Of a DNA stretch of 64,000 nt, positions 1 to 12,354 are shown one piece after another. Both the position numbers and the translations under genes were made by a program. The notes under the pieces were generated by a model. The model had not been told where the DNA came from. It made no database searches and saw nothing but the letters and a program-made list of their open reading frames with translations. Origin of the DNA: Tethya wilhelma (taxonomy: Eukaryota > Porifera > Demospongiae > Tethyida > Tethyidae); NCBI GenBank assembly GCA_964030475.1, contig CAXIPT010000006.1:2432234-2496233 (forward strand). The letters run 5' to 3'. Each line of letters begins with the position of its first letter. The stretch's first letter is position 1.

Positions 1-945
1 TATTTAAGAAATCGACACTGTAAATTTGTTTCGGAATAACCTTTGACCTTATCCGAACTAACACTGACTTGTAATATATCATCTTAAAGCTCATTTCAAG
101 GGCTACAAGGAAATCCAATTGTTTTTCCAAGATCTTAATCCTAGTGGAAGATATTGCACAATTTATACCATACAGTCAACAAAAAATGCATAACTTTAGC
201 CCATTATAAGTTTGAAGCCATACAACATTGAGATCTAAAAATTGCTGTGGCTCAATATCTTAACATACACTACATGCATACCAAGTTTGGGGGAAATCTG
301 AGGTGGGTTGGTATTTTCTTGTGTTGATTTCACATGGAATGACCCTTATATTTTTTGTGGTTTGAAGTTAGTGCGAAAAATGAAAATGCGAAAGTAAAGC
401 AAACAATATTAACGACCTGTTCTACGTATTTCTTTTACTACACTGCGAAGAATGGAGGACGGGTAAAAATAAATTAAATACCGTATAGCGGGAAATTTCC
501 GTAGGGTGCAAATTTTCGTTAATTTCGTGACTAACCCCGGAGTCCCGAAATTTTCCCTCCCACGAAATTATTTCTGAGGTCAAAGGTCACGATACTCGCC
601 ACACGCATGCTGTCAAAGACTTCAGTTCTCTGTCTCTTGCCCGTCTTTTCAACAAGTTTGCAGTCTAAATAACTAGTACCTAGCTAGAATAGTATTCTAC
701 ATGTATACCAAAGCAGATAAACTGTCACAAGACCTTCAAGCGCTGTAGGTTGGAGATACTTCAGTACTCAGTTGAGTCACGAAAATTAAAACCACGAATA
801 TTTCTTTTGAAGCATGGTCTAGGCTTTTCAGGAAAATTTATACTCCCGAAAATTTCCCGCTATACAGTATATTAGCACACGCAAATTTCCAAATTTATTA
901 TATATAAGAAAATCTACTCCAACACTCAACAGAATTTACTTATAC
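1..945. other. No gene seen apart from one MITE
   Basis: This AT-rich stretch holds no open frame with splice signals that I can support. Its only recognisable content is the foldback element at 479-870. Confidence 0.6.
479..870. repeat. Foldback MITE with GTATAGCGGGAAATTT ends
   Basis: The left end reads TACCGTATAGCGGGAAATTT and the right end is close to its reverse complement (AAATTTCCCGCTATACAGTA). The interior carries several CGAAAATTT or AAATTTTCG words. Other elements with related ends and interior words occur at 4263-4445, 10668-10836, 15402-15978, 22836-23187 and 55320-55470. There is no coding capacity, so this is a non-autonomous element. Confidence 0.75.
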
Positions 946-1107
946 CTGTAGCAGTTCCTAATGCAGCCACCACAGCCACACTGAATACTGCATCATGTCC
1001 CAACAGACTGCCTGAGGGAGTAGTGGCCAGCATCAAAAGAGCACCAACACCAAACTCATCTTCTTCACCTGGTGGGGTGGCTCCTGCCATTATGCTCACT
1101 GAAGCAG
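946..1107 (-). CDS. Orphan internal exon, unrecognised protein
   Basis: On the minus strand an acceptor (GTCATAG) precedes 162 nt of open frame ending at a donor (ACAG then GTATAAGT). The exon is symmetric, phase 1 to phase 1. It encodes about 54 residues: an acidic turn (PPGEEDEFG) and then small and hydrophobic residues that could form one or two membrane segments. I do not recognise the family, and no adjoining exons are visible. Clean splice sites and a protein-like composition are the only support. It may belong to a gene extending left of the window. Confidence 0.4.
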
Positions 1108-1244
1108 CTATGACAATATTAATGGAATTATGCGTGGTACTATTTCTAAATGTAAATTTATTGTCATTTCCACACACCTTAAGACAATACACTCTAAGAA
1201 TCATACTGTAGCAGTCATAAAAATGGAATTACTCATCTAATATT

Positions 1245-1650
1245 ATACACAAGTAGTAAAAATTTCAAAAAAATAAGTAGTGTAGGAATGGGCAGTGCGG
1301 TAAAAAGTATTGCAACAAGGCATGGTCTCAATTTCGGCACATGACTACTTCATTTTTATTATTGATCACTTTTAATTATGGATTTTCAGCATTGTGTTGC
1401 GATGATCTGTACAATAATACCGTAGCTAGCTTATTATTACTGCATAATTGGTTCAAATTTCTCAGTACATTATAATATAATTATAGCTAATCACTTGGCT
1501 ACTGAAATAATGGAGTAAACTACAAAAGACAAGTATCATACGTACGGTAGTACGTATAGTAGGAATGGGCCGACTGTCCCATAGATACCATACAAAATGT
1601 TGGCCATTATAAAAATCTAGTCAAACAAAATTAAACCTTCAAAGNTGGTG
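1245..1650. repeat. Fragments of the TACGTACGGTAGTACGTA repeat family
   Basis: A solo 3'-type end (GTAGGAATGGGCAGTGC and following) lies near 1283-1345. A 5'-type end with the palindromic word CATACGTACGGTAGTACGTA lies near 1537-1640. Both match longer copies at 2312-3790. A single ambiguous base n is at about 1645. Confidence 0.65.
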
Positions 1651-1920
1651 AGATAGCAGACTGAATGATAATTAGATTATAGTAATTAAGTTATTGTCAT
1701 TCAAGGAAACTGGTGGCGGCATGCAGGCCTCTTATCTAACCAATCTTACTGTGGTCATTGTATTACCAGATTCTGGTAATTTAATATTAGTGTAGAACAA
1801 AATCCACCATATATACTCTCCCATTTCAAGTTTGCGGAGAGTCTGGCTAGCGAGACTATTTTACTAAAAGAAGATCAAGTACGTGGCCTAGCTCGAGTTG
1901 CTGTTCACAGTTTTTTAAAA

Positions 1921-4684
1921 ATGTCTAGATCTAGTATTAAATCTATGAGAGCTAGCCAGCTTGTGAAGTGGTTGGATGAAGAGTTGAAACAACACCATCT
2001 CGATGGATTAACCAACGAGCAGCGTGAAAAACTTATTAGTAAGTCTAATATTATGGTAAAAACTATCATTTATGGAGGTTTTTTGTTGTTGCTTTCACCT
2101 TTTTAGAGGAAGGAGTTACTGGTGAGGTATTTTTGGATTTAACAAAAGATGACTTGGTAGAGTTGGGCTTCAACTTGGGTGCTCGAAAAAACATCCAGAA
2201 GATGATTGACAGTGCCTCTAAAGTCAGTATTTAAACATAATGATTGTACATGATAGTGATACTTGGCAATGCATATATACTGCATATATATAGCTAAAAT
2301 TATCATGTGACAGTATCATACGTACAGTAGTACGTATAGGAATGGCCCGCCCGGGCCGAATGTCCCATAGACACAATACAAAATGTTTATCCACAAAAAC
2401 CCAGCAAGACAAAATTAAGCCTTCAAACTGGCTCAAAAGCTCTCTTAGACAGATTACCAACAGCTCCCAAAAACTTTCCTAAGGACTCGTAGAGAGGGCT
2501 AAATCGGAAGCTACACTCACGCATTTTTGTTCTCACTCCCTTACTTACTGACTTACTTGAACACGATTTCCAGAGAAACTAAAAACATTGAGCTAGATTT
2601 GACTACATACAGCAACTTCTTCTCATCTGGACTAGTGCCTTTTGCATTCGCTTTCTGCCTAAATGTGTTAAAACAAGAGCTTTAAATTTAGCATCATTAT
2701 AAATTCATGCACTTCAATGCAACCATCTTGTACAATGGTTGATATCTATCCACGTGGCATTTGCGCATATGCACTAGCCTATACTCTAACTCACTTTTTT
2801 TTGTAGGGACTAACCAGTCTATGAAAGTCTCCACACTTTAGTTTTGAAAAAAGTGAATGAACAAGTACAAAATTTCACAAAAATTAGCAGTTTAGGAATG
2901 GGCAGTGCTATAAGAAGTAAGGAAACAAGGCATATCGCAATTTCGGGACATGACTAGGGCATAAAAAATTAAGTGACTTCATTTTTTTATGCCCAAGTAG
3001 ATCCTAAGGGTTTGGGTTAACATGCAATATTGTCTAGGTTGCCTGCATATAATTATATGACCATCATCATACGTACGGTAGTACGTATAGTAGGAATGGG
3101 CCGACTGCCCCATAGACACAATACAAAATGTTTATCACCATAAAAATCTAGCAAGACAAAGTTAAGCCATCACACTTGCTCAGAAGCTCTTTTAGGCTGA
3201 TTACCAACAGTATGTAAGGCCTAAAGCTTACAGAAACTTTCCAAAGCACTCGTAGCAAGCACTAGTCAAAAGTTACACCCACGCAATTTTGTTCTCACTT
3301 ACTTACTTACTTCCTTCCTTCCTTCCTTACTTACTGACTTACTTGAACACGGTTTCCAGACAAATAGAAGAATTTGAGCTAGCTTTGACAACACAAAGTA
3401 TCTTCTTTTCATCCGAACTAGGGTCTTTTACCCTCGTTTACTGCCTAAATGTGTTAAAACAAGAGCTAGAATGCTTTGAAACTTCAGTATAAATTAATTT
3501 TGTGTACTTCATGTGTAGCCATTTTTCTAGTAGAGTTCAAAGGTCGTTGTCTCATCCATGTGGCATTTAATGCGCATGCGCATTAGCCACATAGTACTAC
3601 TCAAGTATTTTTGTAGAGACTAACCAGTCTTTGAGAGTCTCCTCATTGTAGTGTTGAAAAAAGTGAATGAACAAGTAGTAAAAATTTCAAAAACTGAATA
3701 AGCAGTGTAGGAATGGGCAGTGCTGTAAAAAGTATTGGAACAAGGAATGGTCTCAATTTCGGCACATGACTACTTCATTTTTGTGCCCAAGTTTTGGCCA
3801 GTAATCGAACTCTGCCTGCTATATTTTATTCCACTTTTTAGCGAAGTGATATGATTTGTGATATTCGTTAGGTATTCAAGTAGAGATCATTCTTTGAACC
3901 ATCCATTTACAACAAATAGTTATATGAGGGATCAAAAGTGAAAATGAAGTAGTCATGTGCCGAAATTGAGACCATTCCTTGTTCCAATACTTTTTACAGC
4001 ACTGCCCATTCCTACACTGCTTATTTTTTTGAAATTTTTACTACTTGTTATTATATGACCGTGGCATTGTGACGGTATTGTTACCATATCAATATGTATT
4101 TCATATGACAGGATACAGGAGGAATCAAAAATGAAAATGAAGTAGTCATGCATATGTGCCGAAATTGCAACATGCCTTGTTTCCTTACTTTTTATAGCAC
4201 TGCCCATTCCTACACTGCTAATTTTTATGAAAGTTTTACTGTATTAGATATAGTATGTGTATTTTACCGTATATAATTGGGCAAATTTTCGTGTTAAAAA
4301 AATTCGCGTAATAAATTTTCGAGTTAAAATTTTTTTGTAGTTTCGCCACCTCCACATGCAATGTATCTGTAATGGGTTGTCAAATTTTCGTGTGAGAAAA
4401 TTTTCGTAGTTGCCGCCGACTACGAAAATATTTTAACTGCGGAAATTAGATCTATATGTATGCATGGTATGTCTTAGTACATACTGCAAAGTTTGTAATA
4501 AAATTAAAATGATAGTATAAAGAGACTATATATGGACTATACATAAGTAAAAGGATTTGCAACTACTGATACTTTTCATGTACTCAGAGAGCCACATCAT
4601 GTGATGCATCACATTATTGGCCAGACTATAATTCTCTGCGTGTGCGTAGCACCTGCAGAGAATTACAGTAGTTGTTTTGTGTGT

Positions 4685-4719
<35 letters not shown>

Positions 4720-5697
4720 TGTCTGTCTGTTTAGATTATCTGCAGCTCTATGGTCAAAATGCCAGTATATACTAGCTTACGTTTATAAATCAACACTATG
4801 ATTATCTTGAAAATGGTTGTGTAGGATTGTGCAAATCGCTGTAGTTTCTGAGATTTAAGGCTTTTGAGCGCTTTTTTAGCTTCTTTGCTTAAAGTATTAT
4901 CTCACCTTGCAATCAATTCACTACGGTTATATTATACCTATAAAGCAGCAAAGCCAAGATCATTCTGAGCCAAGACCTGGATCTGCATCATGCCAACTCC
5001 AAGGTCTACTGCATGTATTTCTAGATAATGCACACTATACGGGGCATGATGGATGGGTGTGGTCTATGTCTCGATGCAGAACTATGCATCTTTGCCATAG
5101 TTTAGCTAGCTAGTTGTGTGCTGTTTTGTATCAGTGAAAGTTCATACAGACTCAGTGCCACTGAATATAGATCAGCATTGATCATGCATAAGCATCAGTG
5201 TGCCGGGCTGTTCATGAGTTGGGACTCTGGAATTCAAATTTACCATTCAATCAATTAATTTTCTAAACAGAGATAATTGTAAATAGGCTGGCCCGGGCCC
5301 GCACAGCTCAATATATGCTTGGAAGTTCATGTGCTCGACTGAACACCATAACCTAATCTGCATAATGATAGCTAGCTGCATGGGCCTTGTTGCATAACTT
5401 GAGTACTAATAATTAAAGTCTTTAAAATTTTTTATACTGTTTATTGTTTGCAGCCTTGGTGTGCATGCTAGTTGATTGTGCTGAGGTTTATACAGATGCT
5501 TTCATTTTACATGTACTAGATACCTCAAAAAGGAAGCTTGGATCATGAATTTATTTGTTATCTGTACATTCACACATACGCACATGTTATTATAGGAAAC
5601 AAAATCTGAAGATGTACCAAGTGTTGAATCAAATGGGGAACCTACTAAAACTGTTACTACTAAAGAACAAGATGCCACTAATGGAAACGTGAATAAA
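1921..5697 (+). CDS. SAM-domain protein, 5' exons
   Basis: Three exons join cleanly: 1921-2038, 2107-2222 and 5596-5697, with GTAAGT, GTCAGT and GTAAGT donors and AG acceptors. They encode 112 residues. Residues about 13-78 look like a sterile alpha motif, with a LVKWLDEEL helix, LTKDDLVELGF and GARKNIQKMI, so a protein-interaction role is likely. The last exon gives an acidic Ser/Thr-rich linker (residues 79-112). Reading on from 2222 gives a stop within a few codons, so a short unspliced form is possible. The 3' end is unresolved. The third exon ends in phase 0, and an AG just before 8569 would let it splice in frame to the metalloprotease exon at 8580, making one gene. The 3.4-kb second intron is filled with repeats. 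Confidence 0.6.
2312..4230. repeat. Tandem and inverted copies of one interspersed repeat
   Basis: Two full-size copies, about 2312-3000 and 3066-3790, both start with CATACGTACGGTAGTACGTA-like palindromes followed by GGAATGGGCC. Both end with GGAATGGGCAGTGC and a CGGCACATGACTACTTCATT-like tail. Two solo right ends follow in inverted orientation at about 3940-4045 and 4120-4225. No protein is encoded; the open frames inside are shadows of TTAC/TTCC runs. Confidence 0.7.
4263..4445. repeat. Degenerate MITE of the CGAAAATTT type
   Basis: It starts with TTACCGTATATAATTGGGCA and contains repeated AAATTTTCGTG and ACGAAAAT words in opposite orientations, as in the element at 479-870. It lies within the long intron of the SAM-domain gene. 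Confidence 0.5.
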
Positions 5698-5766
5698 GTA
5701 AGTCTCAATGTACATGTGTTACCATTACAGTAACTGTATATGCACTGCACATGCATGATAGTGCAT

Positions 5767-6763
5767 AGGACCCTGGAATAAGCTACTATAACTACCACTC
5801 AAAAAAGCACCAAAACGGGCCTATCTCGTATACAAGTTTTACCCTCATGCATCTCGTATAAATTTGGGTGTTAGTTGTTTTGAACAAGCGCCTATCTCGT
5901 ATAATTTTGAGTGTTAGTATACTTTCAAACAATCATCAATTTTGGAGGGTTTTCTTACAAGGTAAAATTCAACAAAGGTTTAGGAGGCTATAAAATTTTT
6001 ATTTCAATTCCCTCTGTTTACAGCAAAACTTGGTTATCTCGTATAAGATTTAACAGTGTGAGTGGGTAAACTCTGGTAGTTGTCTACAGTTTGCACAAAC
6101 TCTATAAATTTGAGTGTTAGTGTTTTGCTTGCTGTCAAAATTTGAGCGGTAGTGTGAAGGACCGAGAACGCGATCGTAAAGATATTGACAACTTTGAAAA
6201 TGACTGATTATTTCGTAAGACAAATGTTGGTTCAAAAATGCATCTAGCTCAAGTTCAATAATACAAATCCTACTTAAACAACAGCGCTAAGAGAGAGCAT
6301 TGCTCCACAAAGACCTATACAAAACTCAACAACAGTAAGGACACAATTTGCTTCTATAGCAAAAGACACAAAAGACCAATCCAATATTCTCACTAGTAAA
6401 TTAGCATACAGAGTCATTGATGTAGAACCACAAATTAACTAAACCACAAAAGAACAGAGTCTACACTGCACAAAGACCATTCAGAATTCACAAAGGCTAT
6501 TGTACATGCAGAACAAAACTCAACTAACTAAACATAGACCATGTATACATGCATCAATCTGCATACACTCACTGATAACAAAACTATAAACAAAGTACAA
6601 TAAACACAACATAGTAAACAGTCCAATGTTCTTAACAGGTAGGTATATAGAAAAAAATCACCTATCTCATATAAACTTGAGTCCATGGTAGATAGAATCT
6701 AAGTTTTGGTAAAACTCATATAATTTTGAGTGGTAGTTATAGTGGCATATTCCGGGGTCCTTA
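5767..6763. repeat. About 1-kb foldback element
   Basis: The left arm (AGGACCCTGGAATAAGC, then ACTATAACTACCACTCAAAA) is the approximate reverse complement of the right arm (TTTTGAGTGGTAGTTATAGT, then ATTCCGGGGTCCT). Several copies of TATCTCGTATAA sit near both ends. No transposase frame is visible, so this is probably a non-autonomous element. Confidence 0.7.
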
Positions 6764-7061
6764 TATTAGTGTATGCGTGCACAATGCTCCATTGTTGAAA
6801 TTGTACACTTTGGGACTGGCTGACCCAATTCAATCAGGACCTTTCAATGAGCATACAGTTTGCAGACATATATAGCCTTTAAGGATATCATTTTAGCATG
6901 TCATTCTTTACCGTATATAGCCAGAATATTGAGAAAGATTTAAATTTGACAGATTGATGCAAAGTACAAATGTCAAACTTAAAAAAATCAGCATACAAAT
7001 AAAATTATTGTAGCTCACTTATGATGTAGATCAAAGGGCTGACAGTGGACAGTGTGTATGT

Positions 7062-7285
7062 CAATGATATGTCCCTGTGGCTTGTGATATTTCCCTGTGG
7101 CTTGTGATTATTTCCCTGTGGCTTGCATGTGATATGTCCCTGTGGCTTGTGATATGTCCCTGTGGCTTGCATGTGATATTTTCCCTGTGGCTTGTGATAT
7201 GTCCCTGTGGCTTGCATGTGATATGTCCCTGTGGCTTGTGATATTTCCCTGTGGTTTTTGATATTTCCCTGTGGTTTGAACCTAT
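7062..7285. repeat. Minisatellite, TGATATGTCCCTGTGGCTTG unit
   Basis: About eleven head-to-tail units of 20-24 bp share the core CCCTGTGGCTTG. They alternate between versions with and without an extra CATG, and between ATGTCCC and ATTTCCC or TTTTCCC. The unit order is irregular, as expected from replication slippage. The antisense frames rich in His, Lys and Pro come from this repeat and are not genes. Confidence 0.85.
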
Positions 7286-7337
7286 AGTGTACCCATGAAA
7301 ACTCACTACCAAAAACAGTTATTACAGCCTTCACTGG

Positions 7338-7500
7338 ACTGTCTGGAGTCAGAGGAGATACGACACGTGAGTGTCAATTCAATGCTTTTGCTGACTCAGC
7401 ATGGTAGGGTACGTGACCAAATCCGATACCAAACTATAGTGGTCACATGATTGGATTGCACTAATTGACACTCGCGTGTCGTACCTCCTCTGGTCTGGAG
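7338..7500. repeat. Short foldback MITE
   Basis: The left arm near 7338-7377 (GTCTGGAGTCAGAGGAGATA, then ACGACACGTGAGTGTCAATT) is mirrored at 7460-7500 (AATTGACACTCGCGTGTCGT, then CCTCTGGTCTGGAG). The arms are about 38 bp. Confidence 0.75.
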
Positions 7501-8391
7501 CAAGGGGTGGTCACGACCATACCCGCTATACTAACACCCACGACCGGGATGAAAATTTGATCTGTCCAATTTTTAAGCCTTGACCCTTGATCTCACCACT
7601 TTGGAAGGCTTTGATCGTGATAAATTGGAATTTTGACCCACTAAAACATGCTATTTGCAGCTAATGACCTTTGACTGTTGATCAAAAGCGAGCAGTTGAG
7701 CCTTCTTGACCCGTCAATTTTTGTTGCTTTGACCCCTTGATCGCATCTTGCAGGGGCGGATACAGAAAAATGAATAGGGGGGGGGCTAGGAAAAATTAAC
7801 CAAAGTAGGGGGTCTGGGGGCATCCTCCCCCAGGAAAATTTTGAAATTTCAAACCTCTGAGATGACTTCTGGCAGCTTTTGAGACCATACAGTAGTTTGT
7901 TGAATTCAAAATTTTATTAAAAATTGCACAATAACAATAATATTATTATAGTATTTATTTTATGAACCTTATAATAACAGTAAGCTTCAAGTATACTCGT
8001 TTATTTCACGAGTTGCTTACCTTTCTGAATAGCTGCTCCCACTACCAGAAGAGAACCTGGGCCTCTTGGTTGGCTCGCAGACTAACTTTAAGTCTTCAAT
8101 CCCGCCTTCCATAGTTCTATTGACCTTTTCAGTAGGAAATGACCCTTGTACTTTGTACTTAGATCTAGAACTATTGACCACACCCACAACGTTGAGAGCG
8201 TTCTCGCGCTTGCAAAAAGAAGCAGACGTCCAGCAGTCTCAGACTCTGAGAGAGCCTAACTAGCATACTATCATGGCTGAAGGTCAAGGGGGGGGGGCTA
8301 GGGGGCTACAGCCCCTGTAGCCCTCCCCCTCTATCCGCCCCTGATCTTGATCCCGGTCGTGGGTGTTAGTACAGCGGGTAACCCCTTGTGG
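7501..8391. repeat. About 890-bp foldback element
   Basis: The left end contains CAAGGGGTGGTCACGACCAT and CTAACACCCACGACCGGGAT. The right end mirrors it with ATCCCGGTCGTGGGTGTTAG and GCGGGTAACCCCTTG. It abuts the preceding foldback directly. The interior has no supported gene. Confidence 0.7.
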
Positions 8392-8579
8392 AGTAATGCC
8401 CTCATGTGGTTACTTATTACACTTGGGCTTCACCCTCATGCAATACTATAGTAACCACACTCGTGCATACCATATATACCGTATATACCATACCATATAT
8501 ACAGCCCAGTGAATGGTGTAATAACTATAACTTAATAAATATTTCTGGCTATATAATATTATGGTAGTTCAACACAAAA

Positions 8580-11500
8580 ATGGCAAGCGGTGAAGGCCCA
8601 CCAGCAAAACGTTTAAAGAAAGAATGTGTTTACGAAACAGAGTGGAATGAGAATAGAGTAAGTACTAGTAAGGAATTGCAGTATAATATTATTTTGCAAT
8701 ATTATTTCCATTCCCATTCCATTATTCAGACACAGGATCAATTTCCAGCAATATGTTCTGTTGGTCTTGTGATGCCACCTACTGCAAGCAATGACAGTAC
8801 TGGGCGTTCTCTTGCATGGGGACCAGAGGACAAGTATTGGAGAGGAAAGTCAGAACTGAGAGTTTTCTTCATCCAAGACATTCCAGTTGATTGGGAAATT
8901 GATCGGCAGGGTGTGAGTCGACGTACTATCCTTGAAAAGGCAAACATCTGGAACAAAAGGGAAACTTCCATACCCAAGTTTATTGAATCAGATGACTTAG
9001 ATCACTCTGACATCCGAGTGAAATTCTATGGTAAGCTACAAGAGAGAACTGTGATTCATGCATGTGTAAGATTACATACCACTAACAATTATCCACAGAA
9101 GTTTCTGGTTTGTTACTTTATAGTTATTAAAATTGTTTTAATTTATCACAGATAGTTAAATTTTGGTAAAGATCATTAGGGCCTAAAGATCACCCACCAC
9201 ATACAAATGTATTTAACCAGGAAGTTTTAATTGCCATTATACAGATTGTGTAAAAGGCACTAAAGTGTTTGGACGAAACGAGTCACAAGTTGGATCCAAT
9301 GCTGACAACCACAAGGGGGAGGCTACCATGTACCTTGACCTCAGTAATTCAGATAACAACTACAAGAACTATGTCATAGTCCACGAGTTTGGTCATGCCC
9401 TTGGTCTAGGTCATGAACACCAACGCTCTAAGTTTTGGGACAGTGCTAGGAAATTTATAAATGTGACAAAAATGTACGAGGCTATCATAGAGTTGAGTCC
9501 GCCAGGAACAGTCACTTATGAGCAGTTTTGTAATCAATGGGGTGTGGATAAGAGATCTGGAAGTGGAACTCCCAGTTATGATCCTGACAGTGTCATGCAT
9601 TACTGGTTAGTTAATCATTAATAATTATTGTGTTTGATGTTTTAATCCCTTGCCCATAAGAAACTTTAAAGGAATATGTAGAAACAATGTACATGTGTAT
9701 AGTCCTTCACCTTTTTCTTTTTGAATAGCACCTACGGTGCACAAGCTTCGGCGCACTCATATAGCATGCAAAACTAAACATGCAATGAAGCATAACAAAA
9801 GAAGACAATGAGTCCTGAGACCCATGCATACAAATAAGCAGATTAGGTATTGGTCTAATCTATCCCATTTTATAGCTTAGGTGAACACACAAAGTCCAAC
9901 GATTACAGACGGACAGACAGACGCTTCCGACGAGGCTACATACATTATGTAGTCATGACCAAAATTGTGTTCTTTGTGTTTGTGTGCTTGACGACCCCAT
10001 ACCTTACCACTTTTTGTGATTTTAAGGTACGACACTGAATGGCTGGAAGATCATTTCTCCAAATACAAGGATCTCAAAGAAGTGGAGAACCAAGCCAACC
10101 CTCTCTCTCCTGACGAAAGGAAAGTGCTGAGGGGGGTTCATAGGAAACTTAGGGAGCTACCGACAGTGCCTTCAAAAGATGATGTAGAGTTCTTAAAAGA
10201 GAAATACTCCACTTCTAGTACTACTGGTGAGTCAATATAAGTTTACCATTATCGTTATAATTGTAAGTTTATAAGTAAAACCTCTCAGAGCAGATAGTCC
10301 CAGGAGTGGACACACTCCCTAAGTTCTAGTCACAGATTGAAAATACCATACTTATAGTACATTAGCAACTTTAAAATTGAGAAGCGACCATGGACCTCTA
10401 AACTGTCTAACTCAGACAGCGGACACTCTCTTTGGTCCCAAAGCATTCTTCAATGTGTTTTATCTCCAAAGAGTGGACACTATAGCTCCAGAAACCACAC
10501 CTATAGATCAAGCAGCTTCTAGCTCCCAAAATCTGTTCTAATTAAATACATGCACTTAAAACTTCAGCAACTGAGCAGTGAGTAGTTCAATAGGCTGTAA
10601 CTAAACTTTAAACAGCATCTATATTATATTCTATTATTTATGTACTAGACCAGTCCAGATGACTACGTACCGTATAGCTAGAAATTTTCGAGGAGTAAAA
10701 ATTTTACCCGCGAAATTTTTGTATGGCATTACAATTTATGAGTTGGGCTGTCGATCCTCAAAAATAAAATTGCGAAAAGTTTGGCGATCGCCTTTCCGCG
10801 AAAATTTTATTCCTCGAAATTTCTAGCTATACACTGAGTCTGGTAATAACTTCAAGTTTAGTTGATTTAGTTTATGGTTTAGAAAATAGCTACCAATTTT
10901 TGGACATGGTGTTGAAGCCTTGTCAATTGGGGATCAACTTGTTGCTCTAAAAAAACTGTAACTCAAGTCAAACTACTCTTAAAGTTCACGAGTATTGTAG
11001 CTACTCAATGAACAAATTGTTCTTGCTAGTTGTCAAGTTATGCATGTCAATTCATTTATTCGATATATCTGGCCACATGTAGCTCTATATCAAAAACTTC
11101 ACCGCATAATACTGAGTATAATAATTATTAAGAAATCACATAGAATTGTTACAGTTTGAAGACAATTAAATCATAATAGGGGTGTATTATGGTGTAAACA
11201 AGGCAAATATTAGACAACCTCCGAAGAGAGGACGAAGGACGCTGTCCCAAAGTGTCCTCTCTTAAGAGGTTTGACTGTATATTTTTATCATTAATTTTTA
11301 ATGACAATTATCGCAACAAAAAGTTGCCGATTTATGGTATAATATTATAATTACTAATTATTAAGCTGTTTCACAACATGCAGCATCTGCACCACCAAAA
11401 GCTGAAACTGAGACCAGCACCACAATCCGGGAAGTGCTTATCGAGGGAAAAGGTATTATGTACAATCATTGGTATGTTTAAAAAGTGACAATTGATCTGC

Positions 11501-11892
11501 ACATGTAAAAAGTTTTGGCTGCACATAATTAACTACAGATGGTACATGTACATAATCTTTTGTCATGGTAACCAAATTATTATTATTATTTTTTAAGACA
11601 ATGAATTGCTACTTAATTCTTGTAGACTTATGAGTTAATATCTTGGGTACAATAATTATTATATATGTGTTGTCTGTTCACTGATGCCGTCAATAACTTT
11701 AAAACCTATTTCCATGGAGTTGATACATAAATGCACTATTATTACATTCATCTTGTTTCACAATGATTAAAGTAATTCCTGCATGGGTCAGTAATGCATA
11801 CATTTCTATTTTGTTTTGCATTTAGGTACTCCCCGTTCTACTGACAGTGTTGATCGAAAAGTAGTTGAAGCATTTAGAGAAGTAACAGTTGG

Positions 11893-11894
<2 letters not shown>
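8580..11894 (+). CDS. Astacin-like zinc metalloprotease, no signal peptide, 3' end lost in gap
   Basis: Six exons (8580-8657, 8730-9030, 9245-9605, 10027-10226, 11384-11452, 11826-11894) join in phase to give about 359 residues. Residues 1-16 are polar and basic (PPAKRLKKE), with no signal peptide. The metzincin zinc site HEFGHALGLGHEH falls near residues 171-183, with the three zinc ligands and the catalytic Glu, followed by the Met-turn SVMHY near residue 246. This is the HExxHxxGxxHE...MHY layout of peptidase family M12A. A charged helical region follows (residues about 248-313) and then a Ser/Thr-rich linker. The reading frame is still open at the GT run and N gap. Family members are normally secreted zymogens; the lack of a leader here suggests an intracellular enzyme, or that the true 5' end is the SAM-domain exons. 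Confidence 0.75.
10668..10836. repeat. MITE inside metalloprotease intron 4
   Basis: The ends TACCGTATAGCTAGAAATTT and AAATTTCTAGCTATACA are inverted repeats. The interior has AAATTTTCG and CGAAAATTT words. It belongs to the same family as 479-870 and is wholly intronic. Confidence 0.75.
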
Positions 11895-11931
<37 letters not shown>

Positions 11932-12019
11932 NNNNNNNNNNNNNNNNNNNNNNNNNNNNNNNNNNNNNNNNNNNNNNNNNNNNNNNNNNNNNNNNNNNNN
12001 NNNNNNNNNNNNNNNNNNN
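11895..12019. repeat. (GT)n microsatellite and 88-bp N gap
   Basis: A GT run starts at the donor of metalloprotease exon 6 and leads into Ns (11932-12019), followed by (ACGT)n. Any further exons of the protease would lie in or beyond this gap. A possible AG-bounded frame at 12135-12185 does not match the exon-6 phase. Confidence 0.9.
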
Positions 12020-12177
12020 AGTCAGTCAGTACGTACGTACGTACGTAAGTACGTTAGGAGAACAAAAGTGGCACTGTTGTGGCTTCCCACTAGCGCTCTC
12101 TACGAGTGTCCAGTAAAGTTTCTGTGTGTTTCAGGCCTTGCATGCAGTTGGTAATCTGTTGGGGAGAGACTTTGAGC

Positions 12178-12296
12178 AAGTTTGAGGGCTTTACTTTGTT
12201 TTGCTAGATTTTTATGGTGATAAACATTTTGTATTGGGTCTATGTGACATGTGGCCCATTCCTACTATACGTACTACCGTACGTATGATGATTGAT
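12178..12296. repeat. Inverted copy of the TACGTACGGTAGTACGTA repeat
   Basis: Read on the minus strand, this reproduces the left end seen at 3066-3180, including the palindromic TACGTACGGTAGTACGTA and the AACATTTTGTATTGGGTC region. It is a solo left end, 3' of the metalloprotease gap. Confidence 0.75.
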
Positions 12297-12354
12297 AGTA
12301 ATAATTATTACAATCACATGTGCAGACCACAACAGTGTGATTTAATACCTGAAT

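Noticed and set aside
4907..5113. 68-residue plus-strand frame in the SAM-gene intron
   Set aside because: No splice signals in phase with the SAM exons and no recognisable domain.
7062..7285. CRISPR-like regular repeat
   Set aside because: Units are directly adjacent without unique spacers, and the host is a eukaryote. It is a minisatellite.
7005..7334. Two overlapping minus-strand frames rich in THKPQG repeats
   Set aside because: They come from the 20-24 bp minisatellite at 7062-7285, which is open in more than one frame. There are no splice or start signals.
11816..12154. Frames crossing the N gap (CVCVCV then Xs)
   Set aside because: They are produced by the GT microsatellite and Ns. 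Only the part before 11894 is a real exon.
12135..12185. Possible last exon of the metalloprotease after the gap (ALHAVGNLLGRDFEQV)
   Set aside because: The phase does not match the preceding exon (phase 1 needed, phase 0 reading), and a gap intervenes. It cannot be supported.
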